Positions 42,072 to 52,314 are shown, numbered from the stretch's first letter. The stretch: DNA of 64,000 bases from an uncultured Lactobacillus sp. (GCA_910587695.1 CAJUNC010000001.1:62001-126000), one strand, 5' to 3'. The notes: generated by a model not told the origin, from the sequence alone. Program-made: numbers and translations.

Positions 42072-43583
42072 ATGAGCATTAAGGCTGAGGAAATCAGTGC
42101 TCTTATCAAGCAACAATTAGCTAACTATAAAGACGAACTTACCGTCGATGAAGTTGGTACAGTTACTTACGTTGGTGACGGGATCGCTCGTGCTAATGGT
42201 CTTGATAATGCCCTTTCTGGTGAGCTTCTTCAATTCGAAGATGGTACATACGGAATGGCGCAAAACTTAGAATCAAACGATGTCGGTATCGTTATCTTAG
42301 GTGCTTATAAAGGCATTCGTGAAGGCGATACGGTAAAACGTACTGGTAAGATCATGGAAGTCCCTGTTGGGGAAGCTTTGATCGGCCGTGTAGTAAACCC
42401 CTTAGGCCAACCGATCGATGGTTTAGGGGAGATCAAAACGGACAAGACTCGTCCGGTAGAACGTAAGGCTCCTGGCGTTATGGAACGTCAATCTGTTAAT
42501 GAACCACTTCAAACAGGTATCAAAGCGATCGATGCACTTGTGCCGATCGGTCGTGGCCAACGTGAATTAGTTATCGGTGACCGTAAGACTGGTAAGACAT
42601 CAGTTGCGGTCGATACGATCTTAAATCAAAAAGACCAAGACATGATCTGTATTTATGTTGCTATTGGTCAAAAGGAATCAACTGTTCGTACTCAAGTAGA
42701 AACATTACGCAAATATGGTGCAATGGACTATACGATCGTTGTTTCAGCTGGTCCTTCTTCACCAGCGCCATTACTTTGGTTAGCTCCATACGCTGGGGCT
42801 GCAATGGGTGAAGAATTCATGTTTAACGGCAAGCATGTTTTGATCGTGTATGATGATCTTTCAAAACAAGCTGATGCTTACCGTGAACTTTCCTTGATCT
42901 TGAGACGTCCACCTGGTCGTGAAGCTTATCCTGGGGATGTTTTCTATCTTCACTCACGTTTGTTGGAACGTGCAGCTAAACTTAGTGATGAATTAGGTGG
43001 CGGTTCGATGACTGCTCTACCATTTATCGAAACTAAGGCTGGTGACGTTTCAGCTTATATTCCAACTAATGTTATCTCCATCACTGATGGTCAGATCTTC
43101 TTGGATAGCGATAACTTCTATTCTGGTATTCGTCCAGCTATCGATGCGGGTACTTCAGTTTCTCGTGTTGGTGGTTCGGCTCAGATCAAGGCGATGAAGA
43201 AAGTTGCTGGTACATTACGTTTGGACTTAGCTTCATATCGTGAATTGGAATCATTTGCGCAATTTGGTTCTGATCTTGACGAAGCAACACAAGCTAAGTT
43301 GAATCGTGGTCGTCGGACAGTTGAAGTCTTGAAGCAACCACTTCACAAGCCACTTCCAGTTGAAAAGCAAGTCTTGATCTTATATGCTTTGACACATGGA
43401 TTCTTAGACTCTGTTGTTGTTGATGAGATCTTGCGTTATCAAGATGAAATGTTTGATTTCTTTGATAACAACCACAAAGATCTCTTAGATCACATTGCTA
43501 AGACTGGTCAATTACCAGACACAGATAAATTAGATACAGCAATCAAAGAATTTGCAGCGACTTTTCAAGCAAATTCAAAATAA
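42072..43583 (+). CDS. atpA: ATP synthase F1 subunit alpha
   Basis: 503 aa. P-loop GDRKTGKTS, LSKQADAYRELSL, and arginine-finger region SRVGGSAQ. Regulatory/non-catalytic nucleotide subunit. AAAGAGGTGAG ribosome site. Confidence 0.97.
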   Translation: MSIKAEEISALIKQQLANYKDELTVDEVGTVTYVGDGIARANGLDNALSGELLQFEDGTYGMAQNLESNDVGIVILGAYKGIREGDTVKRTGKIMEVPVGEALIGRVVNPLGQPIDGLGEIKTDKTRPVERKAPGVMERQSVNEPLQTGIKAIDALVPIGRGQRELVIGDRKTGKTSVAVDTILNQKDQDMICIYVAIGQKESTVRTQVETLRKYGAMDYTIVVSAGPSSPAPLLWLAPYAGAAMGEEFMFNGKHVLIVYDDLSKQADAYRELSLILRRPPGREAYPGDVFYLHSRLLERAAKLSDELGGGSMTALPFIETKAGDVSAYIPTNVISITDGQIFLDSDNFYSGIRPAIDAGTSVSRVGGSAQIKAMKKVAGTLRLDLASYRELESFAQFGSDLDEATQAKLNRGRRTVEVLKQPLHKPLPVEKQVLILYALTHGFLDSVVVDEILRYQDEMFDFFDNNHKDLLDHIAKTGQLPDTDKLDTAIKEFAATFQANSK

Positions 43584-43602
43584 GAAAGGGTGGTGAGAGC
43601 TA

Positions 43603-44544
43603 ATGCCAGCTTCTTTACAAGAAGTTAAGCGTCGAATCGTTTCGACTAAGAAAACTGGACAGATCACAAGTGCGATGCAAATGGTCTCGACTGCTAAGTT
43701 GAGTCAGATCCAAAAGCACTCTGTAAGTTATCAAGTTTATGCTTCGAAGATTCGTAGCGTGATTACCCATTTGGCACAATCTCATCTACTTGATTCTGCC
43801 TCAGCAGTTGAAAGTGGGAAAGACCAAACGGGCAAACTCAACACCTTAGGTATGCTAAAACAACGTCCTGTGAAAAAGACCGGGATCGTCGTTGTGACTT
43901 CAGATCGTGGCTTGGTTGGTAGCTACAACAGTAACGTTATCAAACAAACGCTTGATCTGATCAAAGAAAACGGCCACACCAAAGATGATGTTGTGATCAT
44001 CGCAGTTGGTGGTACCGGGGCTGAATTTTTCAGTAAACGTGGTTACAACGTTGCGTATGAATTTCGCGGTGTCAAAGACGTACCGACATTTAGAGAAGTA
44101 CGTCCGATCGTTGAAGCTATCGTGACGATGTATAGCAATGGGCTGTACGACCAATTGTTTGTTTGTTACAACCACTTTGTTAACACTTTGACCTCTATTT
44201 TCCGAGCTGAAAAGATGTTACCTATCACAGCTGAAAATATGGGTGATGATGACTTGACTGCACTTGATGAAGATCAAAAGTATCATATCGAATATGAAAC
44301 AGAACCTTCACGTGATGCGATCTTAGAAGTTATCTTGCCTCAATATGCGGAAAGTTTGGTTTATGGAGCTATCTTAGATGCTAAGACTTCTGAACATGCA
44401 TCAAGTTCGACTGCAATGAAGTCAGCTTCTGATAACGCTAAGGATATTATTTCTGCGTTAGAGCTTCAATATAACCGTGCACGTCAAAGTGCGATCACAA
44501 CTGAAATTACGGAAATCACAGGTGCGCAAGCTGCCTTAGATTAG
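43603..44544 (+). CDS. atpG: ATP synthase F1 subunit gamma
   Basis: 313 aa, central rotor shaft: N-terminal RRIVSTKKTGQITSAMQMVS and C-terminal YNRARQSAITTEITEI coiled-coil helices, with the SDRGLVGSYNS core. AAAGGGTGGTGAG site. Confidence 0.96.
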   Translation: MPASLQEVKRRIVSTKKTGQITSAMQMVSTAKLSQIQKHSVSYQVYASKIRSVITHLAQSHLLDSASAVESGKDQTGKLNTLGMLKQRPVKKTGIVVVTSDRGLVGSYNSNVIKQTLDLIKENGHTKDDVVIIAVGGTGAEFFSKRGYNVAYEFRGVKDVPTFREVRPIVEAIVTMYSNGLYDQLFVCYNHFVNTLTSIFRAEKMLPITAENMGDDDLTALDEDQKYHIEYETEPSRDAILEVILPQYAESLVYGAILDAKTSEHASSSTAMKSASDNAKDIISALELQYNRARQSAITTEITEITGAQAALD

Positions 44545-44567
44545 AACGATTAGGAGGAATTAACTAG

Positions 44568-45974
44568 ATGAGTTACGGTAAAGTAGTTCAGGTAATCGGC
44601 CCAGTTGTCGATGTCCAATTCCCTCTTAGTGAATCCTTACCTGATATTAACAATGCTTTAACAGTTGAACGTGAAGATGGATCAAAATTGGTGATCGAAG
44701 TTGCTCTTGAATTGGGCGACGGCGTAATGCGGACGATCGCGATGGATTCCACTGATGGTCTTCAACGTGGGGCAAAAGTTGTTGATAACGGCGCAGCTAT
44801 CAGTGTGCCCGTTGGTAATGATACTTTGGGACGTGTTTTCAACGTCTTAGGGGAAACAATTGATAATGGTCCAGAAATTAGTGCCGACCATCGCAGAGAT
44901 CCTATCCACCGCGATGCGCCAGCTTATGACCAATTAAACACAAGTACAGAAATTCTTGAAACAGGGATCAAAGTTATCGACTTATTAGCGCCTTATATCA
45001 AGGGTGGTAAGATCGGTCTGTTCGGTGGTGCCGGTGTTGGTAAGACCGTTTTGATCCAAGAATTGATCCACAACATTGCACAAGAACATAACGGTATCTC
45101 TGTCTTTACTGGTGTTGGTGAACGTACACGTGAAGGTAATGACCTTTACTTTGAAATGAAAGAATCAGGTGTTTTAGAAAAAACAGCCATGGTCTTTGGT
45201 CAGATGAACGAGCCACCTGGAGCTCGGATGCGGGTTGCCTTGACTGGTTTGACGATCGCGGAATACTTCCGTGATGTTGAAGGCCAAGACGTGTTATTGT
45301 TTATCGATAACATTTTCCGCTTTACCCAAGCTGGTTCTGAAGTTTCTGCCTTGTTAGGCCGTATTCCATCTGCCGTTGGTTACCAACCAACATTGGCAAC
45401 TGAAATGGGGCAATTGCAAGAACGTATCACTTCAACTAAGAAAGGTTCGGTCACATCGATCCAAGCCGTTTATGTGCCTGCCGATGACTACACTGACCCT
45501 GCGCCAGCCACGACCTTTGCTCACTTAGATGCTACAACTAACTTGGAACGTTCCTTGACTCAACAAGGTATCTATCCAGCTGTTGACCCATTGGCATCTA
45601 CTTCAAGTGCTTTAGCACCTGAGATCGTGGGTGAAGAACATTACCGTGTAGCGACTGAAGTCCAACACGTATTACAACGTTACCGTGAATTACAAGATAT
45701 TATTTCGATCTTAGGTATGGATGAATTATCTGATGAAGAAAAAGTTATCGTTTCACGTGCCCGCCGGATCCAATTCTTCTTGTCCCAAAACTTTAACGTT
45801 GCGGAACAATTTACTGGTGTCCCAGGTTCTTATGTACCAGTTGAAGAAACAGTTAAAGGCTTCAAAGAGATCCTTGAAGGTAAGTACGATGATCTTCCAG
45901 AAGATGCTTTCCGAAGCTGTGGTCCGATCGAAGATGTTGTGAAAAAAGCTGAACAGATGACACAAGGCAATTAA
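44568..45974 (+). CDS. atpD: ATP synthase F1 subunit beta
   Basis: 468 aa catalytic subunit. P-loop GGAGVGKTV, catalytic Glu in GERTREGND, DELSEED-like regulatory segment as DELSDEEK. Strong AGGAGG site. Confidence 0.97.
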   Translation: MSYGKVVQVIGPVVDVQFPLSESLPDINNALTVEREDGSKLVIEVALELGDGVMRTIAMDSTDGLQRGAKVVDNGAAISVPVGNDTLGRVFNVLGETIDNGPEISADHRRDPIHRDAPAYDQLNTSTEILETGIKVIDLLAPYIKGGKIGLFGGAGVGKTVLIQELIHNIAQEHNGISVFTGVGERTREGNDLYFEMKESGVLEKTAMVFGQMNEPPGARMRVALTGLTIAEYFRDVEGQDVLLFIDNIFRFTQAGSEVSALLGRIPSAVGYQPTLATEMGQLQERITSTKKGSVTSIQAVYVPADDYTDPAPATTFAHLDATTNLERSLTQQGIYPAVDPLASTSSALAPEIVGEEHYRVATEVQHVLQRYRELQDIISILGMDELSDEEKVIVSRARRIQFFLSQNFNVAEQFTGVPGSYVPVEETVKGFKEILEGKYDDLPEDAFRSCGPIEDVVKKAEQMTQGN

Positions 45975-45988
45975 GGGGGTAGCGTCCA

Positions 45989-46408
45989 ATGGATGAAAAA
46001 CCTGTATTAACTGTCAATGTGGTTACGCCTGATGGATCGGTTTATGAAAATACAACTGATCTAGTGATCTGTACAACAACGGTCGGGCAGGTCGGTATCA
46101 TGCCGAACCGTCTACCTTTGTTGGCATCACTGGCAATTGATAAGATCAGAGTCAAGACAGGTGAAGATACCTTTGATGAAGTCGCAGTTAGCGGTGGATT
46201 CATCGAATTTTCAAACAATGTTTTATCTGTAGTTGCATCAGCAGCTGAAAGAAAAGAAGAGATCGACACTTCACGGGCTGAACGGGCGCGCAAACGTGCC
46301 GAAGCACGGATCGCAAAAGCCAAAGAAAATCACGATGATAATGAATTAAAGCGTGCTGAAGTTTCTTTACGTCGGGCGATCAACCGTTTGAGTGTTTCGA
46401 AGAAATAA
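45989..46408 (+). CDS. atpC: ATP synthase F1 subunit epsilon
   Basis: 139 aa: N-terminal beta sandwich (VVTPDGSVYE, GQVGIMPNRLPLL) and C-terminal helical hairpin (ERARKRAEARIAKAK) that can inhibit rotation. Last gene of the operon; terminator follows. Confidence 0.96.
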   Translation: MDEKPVLTVNVVTPDGSVYENTTDLVICTTTVGQVGIMPNRLPLLASLAIDKIRVKTGEDTFDEVAVSGGFIEFSNNVLSVVASAAERKEEIDTSRAERARKRAEARIAKAKENHDDNELKRAEVSLRRAINRLSVSKK

Positions 46409-46413
46409 GCAAA

Positions 46414-46446
46414 AAGATCCTTGTCATTTTGGCAAGGATTTTTTTG
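46414..46446 (+). terminator. Terminator of atp operon
   Basis: AAGATCCTTG(TC) and (GG)CAAGGATTTTTTT stem-loop. Confidence 0.85.
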
Positions 46447-46585
46447 CTATATCTGAGTAAGCGTTTTATCTGAATTTCGCGTAGATATAGCTATATTTTT
46501 TTATAGATTCACCGTAAATGAGTGACTGAACTGAAAAATTATGCTATGATTATTTCGGATTGAGTAAAAGAGAAGAGGGAAAAAG

Positions 46586-46816
46586 ATGCAATATATAGGA
46601 ATAATGGCGCTTTTGATGATCATCAGTCATTTTGTCTTTATCGCCTTGGCATTTGTGGGACTCCAGTCTTTGAGACTCGATCGCTACATTGAACCAGCAC
46701 GGCAAAATAGTTTCCGGCTTGTATTAGTCATGGTCGCGGTAGCTCTTGGTTTTGCCTGCAGTTCGTTTTTTACGAGCTTTGTGGACAATGTGGTACATCT
46801 ATCATATTTGATTTAA
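46586..46816 (+). CDS. DUF1146 family membrane protein (YwzB-like)
   Basis: 76 aa with two membrane helices (about 5-26 and 44-66) joined by LRLDRYIEPARQNSFRL, the family signature. Conserved between atpC and murA in Bacilli; function unknown. AGAAGAGGG upstream. Confidence 0.85.
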   Translation: MQYIGIMALLMIISHFVFIALAFVGLQSLRLDRYIEPARQNSFRLVLVMVAVALGFACSSFFTSFVDNVVHLSYLI

Positions 46817-46846
46817 ATAATATAGTAATTTTCGGAGGAGTAACAA

Positions 46847-48154
46847 TTGGAAAAGATTATTGTGCGTGGCGGGCATAGATTGAATGGAACAGTAGAGATC
46901 GAAGGAGCAAAAAATGCGGTCTTACCGATTTTAGCTGCGGGTATCTTACCAAGTGAAGGTCGCACATTTTTGACAAATGTTCCGATCTTATCTGACGTTT
47001 ATACAATGAACAATGTGATCCGCTTTTTAAATGTTAAGGTTGGTTTTGACGAAGAAAATAAAACGATTGCATTGGACGCAACTGATGAACTTTCTTATGA
47101 AGCACCATTCAAGTATGTCTCAAAGATGCGAGCATCGATCGTTGTTTTGGGACCACTTTTGGCGCGTTTAGGTCGTGCTAAAGTGGCGATGCCAGGTGGT
47201 TGTGCGATCGGCTCACGTCCGATCGACTTACATTTGAAGGGCCTTGAAGCTTTAGGTGCAAAGATCGATCGGCATGACGGTTACATTGAGGCTTTTGCGC
47301 CAAATGGACTCAAGGGTGCAAATATCTACCTTGATTTCCCAAGTGTTGGTGCAACACAAAATATCATGATGGCAGCTACTTTAGCCAAGGGAACCACGAT
47401 CATCGAAAATGTTGCACGTGAACCAGAGATCGTTGACTTAGCCAATATTTTGAACAAAATGGGTGCTAAAGTCAAAGGTGCTGGGACTGAAACCTTAAAG
47501 ATCACGGGGGTCGAGACTTTACACGGTACTGAGCATGCGATCATTCAAGATCGGATCGAAGCCGGAACATTTATGGTCGCCGCTGCTTTGACTAAGGGAA
47601 ATGTTTTGATCAAAGATGCCGTAGCCGAACACAACAAGCCTTTGATCTCTAAATTAGAAGAGATGGGTGTTCAAGTCTTAGAAGAAGAAAATGGCTTGCG
47701 CATCATCGGACCAGAACAATTGAAACCAACAACGATCAAGACTTTACCACATCCAGGTTTCCCAACGGATATGCAACCACAATTTTCGATCTTGCAGTTA
47801 GCAGCTAAGGGTACGAGCATCTTGACTGAAACTGTTTTTGAAAATCGTTTCATGCATTTAGAAGAGATGCGTCGTATGAATGCTGACTTTAAGATCGAAG
47901 GAAATTCGGTCATTATTTACGGTCCAACTGATTTTTCAGGTGCTGAAGTAGCTGCAACTGATCTGCGGGCTGCTGCTGCCTTAGTTTTAGCAGGACTTCT
48001 ATCACGTGGGATCACCCAAGTCACACATTTACAATATTTGGATCGTGGTTATTACCACTTCCACCAAAAATTAGCTGCTTTAGGAGCAGAGATCAAACGG
48101 ATCGACGATATTACAAACGAAGAATACGTTATTTCTAAGAAGAAGATCAAATAA
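46847..48154 (+). CDS. murA: UDP-N-acetylglucosamine 1-carboxyvinyltransferase
   Basis: 435 aa, first committed step of peptidoglycan synthesis. K22-N23 in EGAKNAVLP and catalytic C119 in GGCAIGSRPIDLH, so fosfomycin-sensitive type. TTG start with GGAGGAG upstream. Position between atpC and mbl is the classic MurAA locus. Confidence 0.95.
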   Translation: MEKIIVRGGHRLNGTVEIEGAKNAVLPILAAGILPSEGRTFLTNVPILSDVYTMNNVIRFLNVKVGFDEENKTIALDATDELSYEAPFKYVSKMRASIVVLGPLLARLGRAKVAMPGGCAIGSRPIDLHLKGLEALGAKIDRHDGYIEAFAPNGLKGANIYLDFPSVGATQNIMMAATLAKGTTIIENVAREPEIVDLANILNKMGAKVKGAGTETLKITGVETLHGTEHAIIQDRIEAGTFMVAAALTKGNVLIKDAVAEHNKPLISKLEEMGVQVLEEENGLRIIGPEQLKPTTIKTLPHPGFPTDMQPQFSILQLAAKGTSILTETVFENRFMHLEEMRRMNADFKIEGNSVIIYGPTDFSGAEVAATDLRAAAALVLAGLLSRGITQVTHLQYLDRGYYHFHQKLAALGAEIKRIDDITNEEYVISKKKIK

Positions 48155-48162
48155 TAATTTTC

Positions 48163-48195
48163 AAGGCTGCAGGTTATCTTAGCAGCCTTTTTTTA
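48163..48195 (+). terminator. Terminator of murA
   Basis: AAGGCTGC and GCAGCCTT stem then T tract. Confidence 0.8.
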
Positions 48196-48239
48196 TAAAA
48201 AATTTTAAAATTAAACCAATTTGATTGGGGGAACACGGT

Positions 48240-48267
48240 TTTTCAGGTGCAATTAATATGCTATAAT
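48240..48267 (+). promoter_or_regulatory. Promoter of mbl
   Basis: TTTTCA (48240-48245), 16-base spacer, TATAAT (48262-48267). Confidence 0.6.
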
Positions 48268-48355
48268 TGGCTGTGTGTATTTTAAAATGAATTGAACTGA
48301 GATAAGCTCTCAGTCCTACTTACATGTGTAATTAAAAACAAAAGGAGAAAATTTT

Positions 48356-49348
48356 ATGGCTAAAGATATCGGTATCGATCTAGGTACGGCAAATGTATTG
48401 ATCAATGTCAAGGGTAAGGGCATTGTGCTAAATGAGCCTTCAGTTGTAGCTGTCGATACGCAAACTGGCCGGGTCCTAGCAGTGGGTTCGGAAGCCTACA
48501 AGATGGTCGGCAGAACGCCAAGTAATATTCGTGCGATCCGCCCATTAAAAGATGGGGTCATTGCAGACTTTGACATGACAGAACAGATGTTATCGTATTT
48601 CATCAAGAAGTTAAATGTTAAAGGTGTGATGTCTAAGCCGGCCATTCTGATCTGCTGCCCAACTAATACGACTGACATTGAACGTAAAGCGATCCGCCAA
48701 GCCGCTGAAAAATCTGGCGGTGGTGATGTTTATTTGGAAGAAGAACCTAAAGTGGCGGCTGTCGGTGCTGGACTCGACATCTTCCAACCTTATGGCAATA
48801 TGATCATTGATATTGGCGGTGGGACCAGTGATATTGCGGTTCTTTCCTTAGGTGATATCGTGATCAGTCGTTCTTTACGCAGTGCTGGTGATAAGTTGAA
48901 TGCAAACATTGCTAATTACGTTCGCCAAGAGTACGGTCTGATGATCGGTGAACACACAGCTGAAAAGATCAAGATCGAGATCGGCAGTGTCATTAAGGGT
49001 CATCGCAACAAGGAAATGACCGTACGCGGACGTGATGTTGTTAGCGGGTTACCAAAATCGATCCGCATCACATCTGATGAAACGGTAGATGCAATGCGTG
49101 ATACGATGGATGCTATGATCGCAGCTGCTAAAGAAGTGTTGAGTGAGACGCCACCCGAACTTGCATCTGATGTGATCGATCGTGGGATCGTGATCACTGG
49201 TGGTGGTGCCTTGCTTGACGGGATCGAAACTTTATTTGCAGAAGAATTGACGATCCCAGTGATGATCGCAGACACACCACTTGATGATGTGGCAGTCGGT
49301 TCAGGTCAATTGCTCGAACAGATCGAAAAACTAAAAAAGAGTAAATAA
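48356..49348 (+). CDS. mbl: MreB-family actin-like protein (Mbl)
   Basis: 330 aa. Actin-fold motifs: phosphate-1 IGIDLGTANVLI, phosphate-2 IIDIGGGTSDIAVLS, adenosine motif GIVITGGGALLDGIE. Organises lateral cell-wall synthesis. Placement after murA supports Mbl rather than MreB. AAAGGAG site. Stop overlaps yidD start. Confidence 0.92.
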   Translation: MAKDIGIDLGTANVLINVKGKGIVLNEPSVVAVDTQTGRVLAVGSEAYKMVGRTPSNIRAIRPLKDGVIADFDMTEQMLSYFIKKLNVKGVMSKPAILICCPTNTTDIERKAIRQAAEKSGGGDVYLEEEPKVAAVGAGLDIFQPYGNMIIDIGGGTSDIAVLSLGDIVISRSLRSAGDKLNANIANYVRQEYGLMIGEHTAEKIKIEIGSVIKGHRNKEMTVRGRDVVSGLPKSIRITSDETVDAMRDTMDAMIAAAKEVLSETPPELASDVIDRGIVITGGGALLDGIETLFAEELTIPVMIADTPLDDVAVGSGQLLEQIEKLKKSK

Positions 49349-49605
49349 TGAAGATTTTTAGCAAGTTACTTATCTTACCGGTTAAGTTTTACCAAAAGGG
49401 GATCTCCCCCTTATTGCCACCGAGTTGTCGTTATTATCCGACCTGCTCAACTTATATGATCCAGGCGATCGAAAAACACGGCGCTTTATTGGGCTTGCTG
49501 ATGGGATGTGCCCGTATTTTACGGTGTAATCCTTTCGTTAGAGGTGGCTATGATCCAGTTGGCGATCATTTTAGTTTACGTAGAAATAAAAATCCGAAAA
49601 AGTGA
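49348..49605 (+). CDS. yidD: Membrane protein insertion efficiency factor YidD
   Basis: 85 aa. Amphipathic N-terminus and PSCRYYPTCSTYMIQAIEKHG, RILRCNPFVRGGYDPV: the diagnostic Cys-containing motifs. Helps YidC insert membrane proteins. Confidence 0.95.
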   Translation: MKIFSKLLILPVKFYQKGISPLLPPSCRYYPTCSTYMIQAIEKHGALLGLLMGCARILRCNPFVRGGYDPVGDHFSLRRNKNPKK

Positions 49606-49626
49606 ATTAACATAGGGGGATATACC

Positions 49627-49848
49627 TTGTCGAAAAAAGAACGTAATATTCAGATCATTGAAAATGAAAAGATGGTGAATGGTGATTTAGTCTTAGAATT
49701 GACGATCCAAGATGAAGTGATCGGTAGTGTCAAACAAGACGGAATGCGCTATATTGCCGTTTTATCCAATGGCGAAGAATCAAAGCTCAACTCAAGAAAT
49801 GAAGCTGTTGACTATCTCTTGCGTGATTACCACTTACACCGCGGATAA
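49627..49848 (+). CDS. DUF2969 family protein
   Basis: 73 aa, soluble, strand-rich, lactobacillar DUF2969 family placed next to mbl/rodA. TTG start with AGGGGGATA upstream. Function unknown. Confidence 0.8.
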   Translation: MSKKERNIQIIENEKMVNGDLVLELTIQDEVIGSVKQDGMRYIAVLSNGEESKLNSRNEAVDYLLRDYHLHRG

Positions 49849-49865
49849 GTTAATAAAAAAATAAG

Positions 49866-49897
49866 TTTGCCGACTGAGCCTTTCTTCAGTCGGCAAA
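49866..49897 (+). terminator. Stem-loop after DUF2969 gene
   Basis: TTTGCCGACTGA and TCAGTCGGCAAA, 12-base perfect stem; T tract is weak. Confidence 0.6.
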
Positions 49898-49940
49898 TTG
49901 TATATAATTAGTAAGAATCAAATAAAAGGAGTGACTTTTA

Positions 49941-51143
49941 ATGGCGCGACAACAGTTCTTACGCCGTGATGAAGACGATGATGCTCGCATCGACTGGGGC
50001 ATTATCTTTTCGGTCCTTGTGTTAGCTGTGATCGGGATGATCTCACTTTATGTAGCTTTGACGCATGATATGAGTACGACTAGTGTGACACGTACGATGA
50101 TCACCCAAGCGATGTGGTATGTTTTAGGGATCGGGGCTGTGATCTTTATTATGCAATTTGATGCTGAGCAGCTATGGAAGATCGCACCACTAGCTTATGG
50201 GATCGGGATCTTTTTACTGATCTTAGTGTTGTTTTTTTATAGTCGAAGAATGGCCTATTTGAATGGGGCTAAAAGTTGGTTTGCGGTCGGCTCGTTATCA
50301 TTTCAGCCTTCCGAAGTGATGAAACCTGCCTTTATTTTAATGATGGGACGGGTCATTTCGCAACATAACAGTGAGTATCCTGAACACACGACGCGTTCGG
50401 ATTGGTTATTGTTAGGTAAACTTTTTGCTTGGACGATCCCAGTGGCAGTCCTATTGAAGCTACAAAATGACTTTGGGACGATGCTCGTGTTCTTTGCGAT
50501 CTTAGGGGGGATGATCTTAGTTTCAGGTATCACCTGGAAGATCATCGCACCGGTCGCTGGAGCCGTGACTGTTCTAGGTAGTTTAGCGATCTTTTTAGTT
50601 GTTTATGATAGGACTTTACTTGAAAAGATCGGATTTCAGGCTTACCAGTTCAAACGGATCGATTCATGGCTCGACCCTTCTGGAAGCACTAGTGGTAGTA
50701 GTTATCAGCTCTGGCAGAGTATGAAAGCGATCGGTTCAGGGCAACTATTAGGTAAAGGTTTCAATGTTTCCAATGTTTATGTGCCAGTGCGTCAATCAGA
50801 TATGATCTTTTCGGTCATTGGAGAAAATTTTGGCTTTATCGGTTGTTGTTTATTGATCTTTATCTACTTATTGTTGATCTTTCAAATGATCCAGGTGACT
50901 TTTGACACGAAAAATGAGTTTTATGCTTATATTTCGACAGGGGTCATCATGATGATCTTGTTCCACGTTTTTGAAAATATCGGGATGAACATCGGGCTTT
51001 TACCTTTGACAGGTATTCCATTACCATTTGTCAGTCAAGGGGGATCAGCTTTGATCGGGAATATGATCGGGGTCGGATTTGTGATGTCGATGCGTTATCA
51101 CAACAAGAGTTATATGTTTAGTAATGGGACAGATTTTAGATAG
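49941..51143 (+). CDS. rodA: Peptidoglycan glycosyltransferase RodA (SEDS)
   Basis: 400 aa, about ten membrane helices. SEDS motifs: SFQPSEVMKPAFI, the LKLQNDFGTMLVF loop holding the catalytic Asp, and GIPLPFVSQGGSALI. Position near mbl supports RodA (elongation) over FtsW. AAAGGAGTGAC site. Confidence 0.93.
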   Translation: MARQQFLRRDEDDDARIDWGIIFSVLVLAVIGMISLYVALTHDMSTTSVTRTMITQAMWYVLGIGAVIFIMQFDAEQLWKIAPLAYGIGIFLLILVLFFYSRRMAYLNGAKSWFAVGSLSFQPSEVMKPAFILMMGRVISQHNSEYPEHTTRSDWLLLGKLFAWTIPVAVLLKLQNDFGTMLVFFAILGGMILVSGITWKIIAPVAGAVTVLGSLAIFLVVYDRTLLEKIGFQAYQFKRIDSWLDPSGSTSGSSYQLWQSMKAIGSGQLLGKGFNVSNVYVPVRQSDMIFSVIGENFGFIGCCLLIFIYLLLIFQMIQVTFDTKNEFYAYISTGVIMMILFHVFENIGMNIGLLPLTGIPLPFVSQGGSALIGNMIGVGFVMSMRYHNKSYMFSNGTDFR

Positions 51144-51154
51144 GGTGAGTGTAA

Positions 51155-51508
51155 ATGAAAAAATTCTATTGTTATGCACGTTGTAGTACCTGTAAAAAAG
51201 CCGAAAAATGGCTCTTGGAAAATCAAGTTCAATTTGACAAGCAAGATCTAGTTGCAGATCCTCCGACTAAAGAAGAGCTCTTAGCGATCTTTGCCAAAAG
51301 TGATCGACCATTGCGTTATTTCTTCAATACCAGTGGTCAAGATTACCGCAAGTTTAACTTAAAAGAAAAAGTTCCCACGATGACAAAAGAAGAGGCAGCA
51401 ACGATGATGTCGGAAAATGGTAAACTCATTAAACGTCCGCTGATGGTCGATGAAAATACCGTAACTTGTGGCTTTAAGCCTGAAGTTTATCAAGAAACTT
51501 GGCTTTAG
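51155..51508 (+). CDS. Spx/ArsC-family protein
   Basis: 117 aa thioredoxin-like ArsC fold with N-terminal CSTC (residues 10-13: YARCSTCKKAEKWL) and RPLMVDENTV near the C-terminus. Most like YusI-type arsenate-reductase-related proteins; it lacks clear Spx RNA polymerase contacts. Probably co-transcribed with rodA (12-base gap). Confidence 0.82.
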   Translation: MKKFYCYARCSTCKKAEKWLLENQVQFDKQDLVADPPTKEELLAIFAKSDRPLRYFFNTSGQDYRKFNLKEKVPTMTKEEAATMMSENGKLIKRPLMVDENTVTCGFKPEVYQETWL

Positions 51509-51523
51509 TCGCCCAAAATATAG

Positions 51524-51572
51524 AAAAGGCTAAAAATCACAGTATTTTAAACATGATTTTTAGCCTTTTTAT
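51524..51572. terminator. Bidirectional terminator
   Basis: AAAAGGCTAAAAATCA and TGATTTTTAGCCTTTT between convergent genes. Confidence 0.85.
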
Positions 51573-51573
51573 A

Positions 51574-52314
51574 TTATCTTTGTTTGGCAAATTTTTTAGC
51601 TTCACCGACGAGATGAATGAAAAGCTTTAACGAATTCTCGTGATCTTGGTAAAGTGTCTCAGGATGCCACTGGACACCTAAGAAATTAAAGTTTTTACCA
51701 ACTGCTGCTTCCACGATCCCATCTGAACTGTAAGCTACAGGGATCAATTCAGAAGAGATGTCTTTTAGCGCTTGATGGTGAAATGAATTTACGCGTGCTG
51801 AAGTGCCAAAAAAGTCTTGGATCAAGTTATCTTCTTTGACCTCGATCGAATGTGTCAATGCTTGCCAAGGAGCTGTTTGATATTGGTTGTGTTTGACGGC
51901 TAGCCTATCATAGTCACTTAAATCTTGGTAAAGACTGCCACCTAAAAAGACATTAGCAAGTTGGAGCCCGCGACAGATACCCAGAGTCGGAAGATCGCGT
52001 TCATAAGCTTGGCGTAAGAATTCGATTTCAAAAGCATCAAGGGTTGAGTCGATCGCACCGAGTTTAAGACTAGGTTCTTCATCGTAGAAATAAGGATCGA
52101 TATCTTTACCGCCGGGCAATAATAGACCGTCGATCCGATCGATCAAAGCACTGATGCTCTCAAGTGAGCTCTTTGGGGGGATGATAACTGGGATCCCACC
52201 GGCTTTTTTTACGGCATCTAAATAGCCTTGCCCGATATAGGAGATAGGTAAGTTTGCGTGTTCAGGAATCAGAGCGCCGTTGAAATTTCCGATAATGCCA
52301 ATGATTGGTTGCAC
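51574..52314 (-). CDS. Class-I glutamine amidotransferase-like hydrolase (PuuD/peptidase C26)
   Basis: 246 aa. Nucleophile motif LGICRGLQLANV (Cys near residue 105) and His-Glu pair VQWHPETL, as in gamma-glutamyl-GABA hydrolase. Substrate unproven. GTG 52314 has AAAGAAGG seven bases upstream and begins QPIIGIIGN as in the family; the 15-codon longer frame is unsupported. Confidence 0.85.
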   Translation of the reverse strand: MQPIIGIIGNFNGALIPEHANLPISYIGQGYLDAVKKAGGIPVIIPPKSSLESISALIDRIDGLLLPGGKDIDPYFYDEEPSLKLGAIDSTLDAFEIEFLRQAYERDLPTLGICRGLQLANVFLGGSLYQDLSDYDRLAVKHNQYQTAPWQALTHSIEVKEDNLIQDFFGTSARVNSFHHQALKDISSELIPVAYSSDGIVEAAVGKNFNFLGVQWHPETLYQDHENSLKLFIHLVGEAKKFAKQR